In this document: positions 48,876 to 57,108 of the stretch, piece after piece
How positions within the stretch are numbered: position 1 is the first letter of the stretch
Layout: each line of letters begins with the position of its first letter
Assembly: GCF_036320655.1 (NCBI RefSeq)
Contig: NZ_CP143258.1
Coordinates: 2,642,001-2,706,000, forward strand
Direction: 5' to 3'
DNA from: Porphyromonas pogonae
GTDB lineage: Bacteria > Bacteroidota > Bacteroidia > Bacteroidales > Porphyromonadaceae
DNA: 64,000 nt
Program-made: the position numbers and the translations under genes
Notes under the pieces: model-generated
Told to the model about the DNA's origin: nothing
What the model saw: the letters and a program-made list of their open reading frames with translations, nothing else
Database searches by the model: none

Positions 48876-48898
48876 TATATAATAACTGGAAAGTCGTA

Positions 48899-49028
48899 TT
48901 TTTTCTAACTAGGTTGCAATATTTTTCTAACTAGGTCTTCTTATTTTTCTAACTAAGAATTTTGGAGTTTGTAGTTAGAAAAATAATAAAAGCTAACTAA
49001 GAAAATAACACAGCTTAGTTAGAAAAAA
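48899..49028. repeat. 22-bp-period inverted array C
   Basis: Forward units with CTAACTA at 48905, 48927 and 48949; reverse units with TAGTTAG at 48972, TAACTAA at 48994 and TAGTTAG at 49016. All steps are exactly 22 bp; three forward and three reverse units face a centre near 48963. Unit form TTTTTCTAACTAGG. 49029-49302 after it has nothing I recognise. Confidence 0.85.
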
Positions 49029-49330
49029 TACATCACAGCTATTCAAGCATTCTCCGCACAGACTCTACCCCAACCCCAAACAAACATAAAAGCATAAAAA
49101 AACCAACAAAAGACACAATTTAACGCAAAAACACACGAATACATTACATTATATCAGCCCCTGATTAAATAAAAATCTTATTACATCCGTCTTCATAACC
49201 ATTAATAAAAATCCCTTATTTTCAGACATATATCTCATTATTTAAGAGTTTAAATTATATAAAAGTCAGACATAATTATATTTACATCAAGACCTTATTA
49301 TAACGTGAGTTCGGTCTAAGCGTGGTGTAC

Positions 49331-50416
49331 TTAGTGGGTTGATGGATTGTGTATGATTTCTAGGTTTAATTCCGGCTTTTGGGGTAGCAGATTGTAGGCA
49401 ATTATGCCGGCAATCAAATTAATGGCGAAATTATTGACGCTTCTATGTCGTGTGTGCTCTATTTGACAAACGTTTTTGAGTAGGTCATTAACGGTTTCCA
49501 CAAGGGCTCTTTTTCTGAGTAATATCCTATCATACAGGCTCATCAGTGTATTTTTCATGTTTTTCTTTATCTTCGTAATCATGTGTATGTCGTCAATGAA
49601 GAGCTTATCGAAAAGACTTTGTGAGATATATCCTCTGTCGGCAACAAGTTTGCCGAATAGTTTCTTCGTGAAGGTTCCGCCTTTAAGTGGAGCACGGTCA
49701 TCCGTATTCCCCGGTGTGATTTGATATTGAATGATTTCACCCCGGTCGTTAATCACAATATACAGTTTGAAACCATAGAACCATCCCATACTGCATTTGC
49801 CCTTTTGGGCCCATCCTTTCATGGTCTTATGCCCGTGTGCCCGCTTGATATGGCAGGTGCGTAAAAGGTGTGGAATCAATGAATGAGATACCGGTGCATT
49901 CGCCCAGACAACACATATTGAGACTGTTGCAAAAGTCAACAGTCTCATGGATTTTGGAGGCAAAGCCGACAAAAGACACTTTGACCGGGCAGAGAAGGTA
50001 AAGTGCAAGGCGCTAAGAGTGAGTGCACAGGGAGTTTACTTCTGGTAAATGACCAAGCGCGAATCTCGCAAGCAACAAAGCAATCTGCCTGCTATGCAAC
50101 GGTCTCATATTGAGAAATGAAATTAGTTTGAAGCCACCTTGCTTTGTAATTCTACAAAACGATTGTAAGAGATCAACGAAGGAAAATCCGAATGACATTG
50201 TTGCGTAATATATTGAAGATAAAAGGACTTAAAATCGCGATACCTCGAATGATGGAAAAGAATCAGAATGGTCATGATTTCAGCATCGGACATCCTAAAC
50301 TTGCGATTTCTTCGCTTTTTGTTTCCTTCGCAAAGGGTTCTTTGCTGAATCAAGGTATCGAAAAGTTTGGAAAAATCATCGGTAAGACAGAAAATTTCAA
50401 CTATATTTGTTTTCAT
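49331..50416 (-). pseudogene. IS982 transposase, broken by a MITE and a frameshift
   Basis: N-terminal part 50123-50416 and C-terminal part up to about 49870 match the intact transposase at 7458-8366. The MITE 49920-50106 splits it near the LNMCCLGECTG region, and an extra A near 49861-49866 (AAAA versus AAA) shifts the frame in addition. Cannot make active transposase. Confidence 0.92.
49920..50106 (+). mobile_element. 187-bp MITE, copy 5, inside IS982
   Basis: Perfect 5-bp duplication ATATT (49915-49919 and 50107-50111). The uninterrupted target can be read in the intact IS982 copy at about 8056-8065, which proves the element's exact ends. Confidence 0.95.
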
Positions 50417-50576
50417 AAAGTGGTGTTTTGTTTGTTTATATCTTATTGATTGTCAACTACTAAGGCGCAAATAATTCACCACTTTTGCAATGAAACACAT
50501 AAGAAATTACACTGATTTACAGCACCTTGTAAACTCTATTATTCCTATTATCCCTTATATCGAACTCACGTTTTTT

Positions 50577-50602
50577 AAAAGAGGCGAAATGCCTCTTTTT
50601 TT
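50577..50602. terminator. Hairpin just outside the IS982 copy
   Basis: AAAAGAGGC / GCCTCTTTT stem with T run, 5 bp from the IS end. Bidirectional form. Confidence 0.7.
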
Positions 50603-50771
50603 GAGACTGTTATACTAGAATATTCCTTTTAATCTTGCCTATATCGCTGAATATCATTATATTTGAGATATAAAATAGGAATCAAAACAGTCTCTTTTCG
50701 GGCGACGAGTACTTAAATTCAAGAATTAAGATTATAATTCAAGATTTTAACAAAATATTAGATTTTTTTTA

Positions 50772-50779
50772 TATCTTTG
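50772..50779 (+). promoter_or_regulatory. -7 box far upstream of the DEAD-box helicase gene
   Basis: TATCTTTG; if used, the helicase mRNA has a leader of about 375 nt with no ORF of note. 50603-51132 otherwise holds no gene. Confidence 0.5.
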
Positions 50780-51132
50780 TCTCTCGAACAATCAAGTTAT
50801 ATTGTAATCTTTATTCGCAATGCTTTGTTCTGCACTTGCATGCAGGTCTTCCCATCGTAAAAATCGACATCAAAATCAACTTTCTTGTTTAGGTAATTTC
50901 ATCTGATTACAGCGATTTTGTTATTCAGTCGATAAAAAATATCTTTTAAGTTTTATATTGAAGAGATTTTCTCTCTCATAATAATAGGAGATTTATATAG
51001 TGTGCAAAAACAAATGCACACCCGGTGTATCTCTTTAGTTGATAAGTGTCGGTTGCATATTTTAGGGAGCAATAAGACTGTCTTTGTATGAATTTATTTC
51101 CTTGTTTTATTGCATATTAAAAATTAAAAAGA

Positions 51133-51151
51133 GTTGCTTACTATAAGCAAC
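51133..51151 (+). promoter_or_regulatory. Hairpin just before the helicase start codon
   Basis: GTTGCTTA / TAAGCAAC, 8-bp stem with a 3-nt loop ending 7 nt before the ATG. It could hide the initiation region and open under cold or helicase action (inference). Confidence 0.5.
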
Positions 51152-51158
51152 GTGAATT

Positions 51159-52283
51159 ATGACATTTAGAGATTTAAAGATATCGGAGCCTTTACAAAAT
51201 GCTTTGAAAAATAAGAAATACGATAAGCCGACTCCCATACAGGAGAAAGCCATCCCCGAGATCCTAACCGGACGTGACCTTCTAGGTATAGCGCAGACGG
51301 GTACAGGTAAAACAGCCGCTTTTGCAATTCCCATCATTGAGCAACTTATTCATGGTGCTCAAAGTCGTCAGAGAAACATCAAAGCCCTCATACTTACACC
51401 TACCCGCGAACTTGCAATACAGATCGGTGATTGTATCAATGACTACATAAAGTATACTGATCTGAAATATACAGTAATATTCGGCGGCGTAAGCCAGGTG
51501 AGCCAAGTAAAACAAATCAAACAGGGTACTGACATTTTAGTCGCTACTCCGGGACGATTGTTGGACTTGATTACTCAAGGAGTGATAAGGCTGGATCGCA
51601 TTGCGCACTTTGTGCTTGATGAGGCCGATCGCATGCTTGATATGGGCTTTATACACCAAATCAAAAGACTTTTACCCCTTTTACCCCAAAAGAAACAGAC
51701 TCTTCTATTCTCTGCCACCATGCCTGTGTCTATTGAGCGTTTTTCCAAAACTATTTTGAATAGACCTGCAAGGGTAGAGGTAGCACCCGTATCATCCGTT
51801 GTAGATACCATAAGTCAAGGATTGTACTTTGTAGAAAAACCTGACAAAAGTAAACTACTTGTTGATATTTTGGGGCAGGACAAAAACAAGACCGTCCTTA
51901 TCTTCTCACGTACCAAACATGGTGCAGATAAAATAGCCCGTGTCCTCAATAAGCAGGGGCTCAAATGCGAAGCAATACATGGCAATAAGAGTCAAGTGGC
52001 GCGCCAGCGCGCTCTTACCAATTTCAAATCAGGTAAGATACGTGTCATAGTAGCTACGGATATAGCTGCCAGAGGTATCGATATAGCCAATCTGGAACTT
52101 GTGATCAATTATGATTTGCCTGATGTACCTGAGACGTATGTGCACCGAATAGGGCGCACGGGGCGAGCCGGCAACACCGGATCGGCTCTCACATTCTGCT
52201 CAAGAGAGGAGAACGATATGCTCAAGAGCATCCAAAAATTAACAGGAAAAAAAATAAATACTGTAACATCAGTATCTGCATAA
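51159..52283 (+). CDS. DEAD-box RNA helicase (RhlE-like)
   Basis: 374 residues, a helicase core with almost no C-terminal tail. Q motif KPTPIQEKAIP, motif I AQTGTGKTAA, Ia PTRELAIQI, II VLDEADRMLD, III SATMP, IV VLIFSRTK, V ATDIAARGIDI, VI HRIGRTGRAG. Unwinds RNA, probably in cold adaptation or ribosome assembly. Followed by two small genes whose products look RNA-associated, and preceded by a long leader. Confidence 0.95.
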   Translation: MTFRDLKISEPLQNALKNKKYDKPTPIQEKAIPEILTGRDLLGIAQTGTGKTAAFAIPIIEQLIHGAQSRQRNIKALILTPTRELAIQIGDCINDYIKYTDLKYTVIFGGVSQVSQVKQIKQGTDILVATPGRLLDLITQGVIRLDRIAHFVLDEADRMLDMGFIHQIKRLLPLLPQKKQTLLFSATMPVSIERFSKTILNRPARVEVAPVSSVVDTISQGLYFVEKPDKSKLLVDILGQDKNKTVLIFSRTKHGADKIARVLNKQGLKCEAIHGNKSQVARQRALTNFKSGKIRVIVATDIAARGIDIANLELVINYDLPDVPETYVHRIGRTGRAGNTGSALTFCSREENDMLKSIQKLTGKKINTVTSVSA

Positions 52284-52293
52284 ATAAACAACT

Positions 52294-52494
52294 ATGGCCA
52301 TATCATATAATAAAAGAGAGCAAGAGAAGAAAAGGCAGAGTAAGAGGCTCGAAAAGCAGAGGCGCAAAGAAGACCGTAAAGCCAACGCTGGAAGTGGTTC
52401 GCTGGAGGATATGATAGCTTATGTAGACGAGAATGGGGTGATTACAGATACACCTCCGGTAGAAAAGATACGGAGTGCTGAAACTAATAAATAA
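52294..52494 (+). CDS. Small basic protein resembling the N-terminal tail of Bacteroidales cold-shock proteins
   Basis: 66 residues. A lysine/arginine-rich stretch (KREQEKKRQSKRLEKQRRKEDRKA) is followed by GSLEDMIAYVDENGVITDTPP. From memory, Bacteroides cold-shock-like proteins carry this type of N-terminal tail in front of the CSD fold; here the frame stops before any CSD (no RNP1/RNP2 follows). It starts 10 bp after the helicase stop, so it is co-transcribed. It could act alone as an RNA- or ribosome-binding peptide or be a truncated relic. Confidence 0.65.
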   Translation: MAISYNKREQEKKRQSKRLEKQRRKEDRKANAGSGSLEDMIAYVDENGVITDTPPVEKIRSAETNK

Positions 52495-52662
52495 TATCAT
52501 AGGCATCACTACCCCATGTGATCTGCCACAAGATATTAGTAAATATAAATAAAATAGATAAATAAGGATTTGTTTTGTCCGGAATCGATTTTGATAGCGT
52601 TTTTGCTTATGATTTGACCTCTCTGGGAAACGGTCTTATAACAATTTAAAAAACAAAAAAAG

Positions 52663-52995
52663 ATGAACATTTATGTGTCAAATCTAAGCTATAGCACCAA
52701 TGCAGATAGCTTGCACCAATTATTTTCAGAGTATGGAGACGTTACTTCAGCTAACATTATTTCGGATCGTGAAACAGGGAGATCTCGCGGATTCGGTTTT
52801 GTAGAGATGCCTAATGATAACGAAGGCGAACACGCTATCTCAGAATTGCATGAAGCTGATTTCGAGGGTAAGACTCTCAACGTAAACATTGCACGTCCTC
52901 GTGCAGAGCGCTCAGATAGAGGTGGCTATGGTAATAACAACTATGGCAACAACCGCAGAGGCAATGGTGGTGGATATAACAAAAATCGCTACTAA
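52663..52995 (+). CDS. RRM-type RNA-binding protein
   Basis: 110 residues. One RRM: RNP2 IYVSNL at 3-8, RNP1 RGFGFVEM near 43-50, followed by a Gly/Asn/Arg-rich tail (GGYGNNNYGNNRRGN). Binds single-stranded RNA; such proteins are common in Bacteroidetes, which mostly lack Hfq, and may act as RNA chaperones. Separate leader of 168 nt from the previous gene. Confidence 0.93.
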   Translation: MNIYVSNLSYSTNADSLHQLFSEYGDVTSANIISDRETGRSRGFGFVEMPNDNEGEHAISELHEADFEGKTLNVNIARPRAERSDRGGYGNNNYGNNRRGNGGGYNKNRY

Positions 52996-53021
52996 CAGAC
53001 ATCTGTTTCCCCAATAAAAAT

Positions 53022-53055
53022 AACCGCTTATCAGGAATCTGGTGAGCGGTTTTTA
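53022..53055 (+). terminator. Terminator after the RRM gene
   Basis: Stem AACCGCTTA with TGAGCGGTT (one G-T), followed by a T run. Confidence 0.8.
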
Positions 53056-53184
53056 TTTATGCAGAGAGAGAGTCATGCGCAGCCACTCTATTCTATTGTT
53101 TCAAAAGTAGTGGTTATTGTCATTTTGATGTTATTAGGCCTGTATATCAAGCATTATGATATTGGGTCTGTATGCAAGAGGGGC

Positions 53185-53215
53185 TTGACAAAGGGTGGGC
53201 GATGTTGTATCTTTG
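53185..53215 (+). promoter_or_regulatory. Promoter of repeat-array locus D
   Basis: TTGACA at 53185-53190, 17-nt spacer ending GCGATGTTG, TATCTTTG at 53208-53215. Closest to promoter B, both followed by TGACAAG. Confidence 0.7.
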
Positions 53216-53292
53216 CGTGACAAGAACTGTTTTAAACCCCAATTTATACTCATGGCTATGACATGCAAGACAAACGTATATTAGAAAAGAAT

Positions 53293-53433
53293 ATGAATCA
53301 TGTATTGAATATAAGAGCCCTTAATATATTGATTCAACCATTCTGTAGCTTGATGTCTACACCTATTCATATATCATTCTCGATATCAACAAGAAAGGAC
53401 GTGGTTTTTCTGAGTTTTGGGTCGATTAATTAG
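53293..53433 (+). CDS. Possible 46-residue peptide in locus D
   Basis: ATG frame about 75 nt after the promoter, mostly hydrophobic (LNILIQPFCSLMSTPIHISF). No homologue seen in other loci; coding status is uncertain. 53434-53601 has nothing else, and no terminator hairpin is seen before the array in this locus. Confidence 0.22.
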   Translation: MNHVLNIRALNILIQPFCSLMSTPIHISFSISTRKDVVFLSFGSIN

Positions 53434-53609
53434 TCAAATCTGTTTTATTTGCTTATATCTTGTAAGTCAATAATTTCTTATCATCATATTCCTATAGCTG
53501 ACATACTGATTTGTGGTATTTAGCAGCTTGTGTAATTCCGACATGCGATTTCCCCTTTTTATATACAAATAAATTGATTTTACAGTCAAGACAGTCTAAT
53601 ATTTTAGTT

Positions 53610-55040
53610 AGTCGTCCCTTAAAAAGCACATTTCAGCGCAATCCTCTCCATTGGGAGTGTTTCGCTGATTTTGTTTATTAGGTACAAAAGAAGCTTCATG
53701 GCTCTTTTGAAGTTATATGCCGCTGCAGCTAACATTACATTGATAGCATCCCCGAAGAGCCCTTTGTAAAAGTTACGTCCCAAGCGATAATCTGACTTCA
53801 AATGTCCGATAGTTGGTTCTATTCCTGCACGCTTGCAGAAAAGTCGATGCTTCTTTTTACGTTGATAATAACTGTCTTTTGCTTTTGGAGTGTCAGGAAT
53901 CAATATTTGCGTACCGTTTATTTCTTTTTTCCCACGGTAACCTCTATCTCCGGCCAGTTTCTTAATCCTTTCTCCCGTGAGTCTCTTCACCTGATCGAGG
54001 CTTTGCTCTATGGTATGTCCGTCGTACTCATTACGGAAAGAAGAGGCTCCCAAAATCACTCCCGTCATGGAGCGTATAATCGAGACTTTGTTTCCAAACT
54101 CATATTTTTTGTGCTCCTTACCTTTACTGATGCATTGAACATCCGGTTCATGAAGAGAATAAATCTTTTGAGTGGAATTACGCCGTTGCGAAAGAATCCT
54201 TTCAAAGAGGGAAATGAGTTTGTCGTACTCCCTGTTATTACCCAGGTTTCGTTTAAGTTCCCGAACCAAACGTCCCGCTATTGTTCGTAACCGTTTATCC
54301 GCTTTAAGAGCTTTCTTACGGTTCTTGGGATGGTTGCGAAAACGTTGATCCCGATAAATTCTTTTCAATACGAAAGTATAGCTTTGACGAATGGGTAGAT
54401 TGAGAGCCCTTACGATTTTGAGAACCTTGCCTACTATCTTCTTATGCAACTTGGCATCTGTAGGATAAGTCACATTCTTTTCCTGCACGGTGGAGTCTAT
54501 AAAAGCGGTATCGTGGTGATCCTTCTCATTTTTGTCATCATTCACACGAATACTTTCTGCAAGAATAAGCTCTATCCCTCTTTCGCCGATACGTTTGCGG
54601 AAGTGAACCAGTTCCGAGGCATTGCAGGGAAAGGAAGGAGTAAACTCCTGCATGCCACAAAAATATTGAAAATAAGCGTTCTCACTCCATTGTTCTACAA
54701 CAGATTCATCTGAAATATTACGCAAATGCTTCAGAATTAAAAGACCACACATTAAACGAATAGGCTTACCGGGACGACCATTGTCAGGGCAATACAAGGA
54801 AGAAAAATCCTCTTCGAACCTTTTCCAATCGATTTTATGGGAAAGTTTATACAGAGGATGTTGCTGGTTAAGCAAATCGTCCAGCGAAGAGAATAGAGAT
54901 TGAACTGTTTGAGTAGGGCGTATCATAAAAAATCTGCAAGTTTCTACATCCAAAGATACAAAAACTTGCAGATTTATCAAAGAGTACAAGAATGTAATTC
55001 GCTGTATATCAGAAAATAAACGCGATTTTAAGGGGCGACT
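53610..55040 (-). mobile_element. IS5/IS1182-type insertion sequence (1431 bp)
   Basis: 15-bp inverted ends AGTCGTCCCTTAAAA and AGTCGCCCCTTAAAA with one mismatch. 4-bp duplication AGTT (53606-53609 and 55041-55044); reading the ends one base shorter gives a 6-bp duplication TAGTTA. Inserted in the first unit of repeat array D. Confidence 0.88.
53619..54926 (-). CDS. IS5/IS1182-type DDE transposase
   Basis: 435 residues from the ATG at 54926 (a longer frame begins at a TTG beyond a TATCTTTG promoter at 54951-54958). N-terminal domain with LYCPDNGRPGKPIRLMCGLLILKHLRNISDESVVEQWSENAYFQYFCG, then catalytic blocks TAFIDSTVQEKNVTYPTDAKL (first Asp), KKLAGDRGYRG (second Asp) and CKRAGIEPTIGHLKSDYRLGRNF (Glu). 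The family is assigned from these blocks; IS5 versus IS1182 is not certain. Frame intact. Confidence 0.88.
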   Translation of the reverse strand: MIRPTQTVQSLFSSLDDLLNQQHPLYKLSHKIDWKRFEEDFSSLYCPDNGRPGKPIRLMCGLLILKHLRNISDESVVEQWSENAYFQYFCGMQEFTPSFPCNASELVHFRKRIGERGIELILAESIRVNDDKNEKDHHDTAFIDSTVQEKNVTYPTDAKLHKKIVGKVLKIVRALNLPIRQSYTFVLKRIYRDQRFRNHPKNRKKALKADKRLRTIAGRLVRELKRNLGNNREYDKLISLFERILSQRRNSTQKIYSLHEPDVQCISKGKEHKKYEFGNKVSIIRSMTGVILGASSFRNEYDGHTIEQSLDQVKRLTGERIKKLAGDRGYRGKKEINGTQILIPDTPKAKDSYYQRKKKHRLFCKRAGIEPTIGHLKSDYRLGRNFYKGLFGDAINVMLAAAAYNFKRAMKLLLYLINKISETLPMERIALKCAF

Positions 55041-55335
55041 AGTTAAAAGGTTTATGTGTTTTAACTAAAACGTTTTTGTGTTTTAGTTAAGACATATACC
55101 TATTGCAATTAAGATAGATTTGTGTTTTAGTTATAGCTCCTTTAGTGGTTAATTTTCGTTGCGTATCTTCAAGACGATTATTTAATTCTGTTTTGCAACT
55201 GTTACCACCTATTTTGTTTACTCCTTTCAAAGAGAAATTTTATAGGAAACACCATCTTCAATAAATTTAGTTGGTATACAATCAATAATTTGCAGAAAAA
55301 TTTTCACGATATCTTAGTGCATGTGTAATGTAGTT

Positions 55336-55369
55336 ATGACATTTAATAAGCCGATGTAGTATCTTTTTG
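55336..55369 (+). promoter_or_regulatory. Degenerate fifth copy of the array-locus promoter (E)
   Basis: TATGACAT, then CCGATGTAGTATCTTTTTG, sharing CGATGTNGTATCTTT with loci C and D. No array follows it; 55370-55594 has no gene. Possibly a relic. Confidence 0.4.
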
Positions 55370-55594
55370 TAATCTCCGGCGTTGCTTTTTTTAGCCTTAT
55401 CTATTTAATTCCTTTTGATAAAATCAAGCCATAATATGATATTTACAAAAGAGGGAAATGGACTTGCAAACTTATTTGAGACATAAAGTTAAGCGACATT
55501 TTTAATTGATTCTTTTTTAAGATTATACTGATTCCAGTATCGACAAACAGGATTACATTATTCTTAATTCCATCACCAATGTTTCTCTAAAGCA

Positions 55595-55813
55595 ATCGAC
55601 ACCATTAGCAACTATCAAGAAAAGCAGTGCTATCTGGACAACGACAAAGCCGGAGCATCCGCATATATCTAAATCCGAAATAAATGCGGGTTGAACATAT
55701 TAGATAAATCTTCCATTTACAGGGAGCATAAAGATTTGAACGACTACGTATGCGGGAAGAAACAAGGTTTAGAATTACCCGTGAAAAAGAAAAACCCGAG
55801 ATTGAAATTATAA
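55595..55813 (+). pseudogene. Remnant of a toprim-domain (primase-like) mobilization gene
   Basis: Two frames contain IDTISNYQEKQCYLDNDKAGASAY (the toprim DxD region LDNDKAG) and YREHKDLNDYVCGKKQGLEL near a C-terminus, as in toprim proteins of Bacteroides mobilizable elements. Stops and frameshifts break it, and the N-terminal part is gone. Confidence 0.6.
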
Positions 55814-56086
55814 GGTGTATCGACCCGGCTGTCAGGGTCTATACGCCGCCATCCCCGATGGGCTTTTAGAGAAAAGCCATAGCTTATTAGGGTATTTTCT
55901 TAACGCTTCGTTGCACTCCCACTAAAAGGGCCCCAATAAGCCAAAGGTTTTCACCCTTTGGAATCTCCCTTAACGGTCTTGCGACCGTAGCCGCATGAGC
56001 GGCAAACGAGCGGAAATAAGGATATGTTTTCCGCTATCAATGAGTGCCTGTTGGCAAATAGTATTAACACCAAATCAGACTAAGTT
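55814..56086 (+). other. Possible oriT/leader region before mobV
   Basis: GC-richer than its surroundings, with several inverted repeats (GCTTATT..AATAAGC around 55880-55940, CGGAAA/TTTCCGC near 56010-56030). Located directly upstream of the relaxase remnant, the usual place of oriT in MobV elements. No nic site was identified. Confidence 0.35.
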
Positions 56087-56787
56087 ATGGGATTTGTCGT
56101 ATTGCATATAGATAAGGCTCCCGGCAACGATGCCGGTATGACCGCCCACATCGAGCGAACCATAGACCCGGCAAATACCGACAAGGAACGCACCCACCTG
56201 AACCGGAAGTTAATCGAGCTCCCGGAAGGAGTTGATAACCGGACACAGGCTATCCAACACCGCCTCGATAATGCCGGGCTGACCCGTAAGATTGGTACAA
56301 ACCAAATCCGGGCGTTGCGGATTATGCTATCTGGCACGCCGGAAGATATGCAGCGTATAGAGACTGCTGGGAAGCTCGACGAGTGGTGTGAGGACAATCT
56401 CGCATGGCTTCGTAAAACCTACGGCGCAGATAACGTAGTGCCGGCAGTCCTACATATGGATGAGAAAACATCCCATATCCAATGCTACCGTCGTTCCCAT
56501 ATTATGAACCTTATAAGGCGCAAAAAGATATGAATTTGTTTTTCGGTGTATTTTCCAAGCTAAGCGAGCACTTACGGATAGTACAGTTATGTAAGGGCAT
56601 TGGGCTAACAATAGAGAGTATTAGAAAGCTATTCAACGGCGAAGCTGTACCCATTATAGGAAAACTCCATTCGCCTGAACACGACCGAGATTTTAACATA
56701 CAGGATGCCAAACTGCAACTATTCAAGGAGCCGGATAATCCGGACAAGTTCCGTCTTTCCCTTAACGGTCAGAATATCCTTGACTAG
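56087..56787 (+). pseudogene. MobV-family relaxase, truncated and frameshifted
   Basis: First part (56087 to about 56490) has the N-terminal GFVVLHIDKAPGNDAGMTAHIERTIDPANTD and VVPAVLHMDEKTSHIQC, the HxDExxPHxH-type metal motif with the last His lost. The frame then changes and a second part (about 56496-56787) gives YKAQKDMNLFFGVFSKLSEHLRI and a tail like that of longer Mob proteins. The middle of a ~400-residue relaxase is missing, so the element is no longer self-mobilizable. 56788-57108 holds only a short basic tail frame (56809-56886) and nothing else. Confidence 0.75.
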
Positions 56788-57108
56788 TTCAAATAGAAAT
56801 ATCAAGAGATGAAGCTAGTGATAATACCTCATATCAAACCTCCGGCAAAGCAGAAACTAAATAAGGGTAAAGGTTTGAATAAATAATCGAGGCTGACTCA
56901 CAGATGTTTACTAAATTTGCAAACGGCAAGTAACTCTTCTGGTTTAGAGAATATTCTTTTTACGCATTGCGCGTTTTGGATATACCAACTGCTTTGTCCG
57001 AAAAATAATAGTCTAATATGATAGCGGTTGACTGTAAAATATACGTATGTTTTTGATGTTAGCTGCAAACTTAATAAATGTAGCGAGTAAAATAATACAA
57101 AATATGCC

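Larger units (their letters stand above)
49303..50571 (-). mobile_element. IS982-family element carrying a MITE (1269 bp)
   Basis: Same ends as the intact copy (ACGTGAG...CTCACGT). Length 1269 = 1077 + 187 (MITE) + 5 (duplication), so the MITE was inserted into an otherwise full-length IS. No target duplication is seen around the IS itself. Confidence 0.93.
53602..55134. repeat. 22-bp-period array D, split by an IS
   Basis: First unit TTTTAGTT at 53602-53609 is separated by the IS at 53610-55040. When the IS and one AGTT are removed, units TTTTAGTTAA, TTTTAACTAA, TTTTAGTTAA (55081), TTGCAATTAA (55103) and TTTTAGTTAT (55125) follow exactly 22 bp apart. All point one way, unlike A-C, though unit 2 is nearly palindromic. 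Shares GTGTTTTAGTTAAGACA with array B. Confidence 0.75.

Noticed and set aside
50600-50640. Seventh MITE at GAGACTGTTATAC
   Set aside because: Only the first ten bases resemble the MITE end; the body and the second end are missing.
53619-54989. TTG start at 54989 for the transposase
   Set aside because: It lies upstream of the promoter -7 box at 54951-54958; the ATG at 54926 fits the family start.
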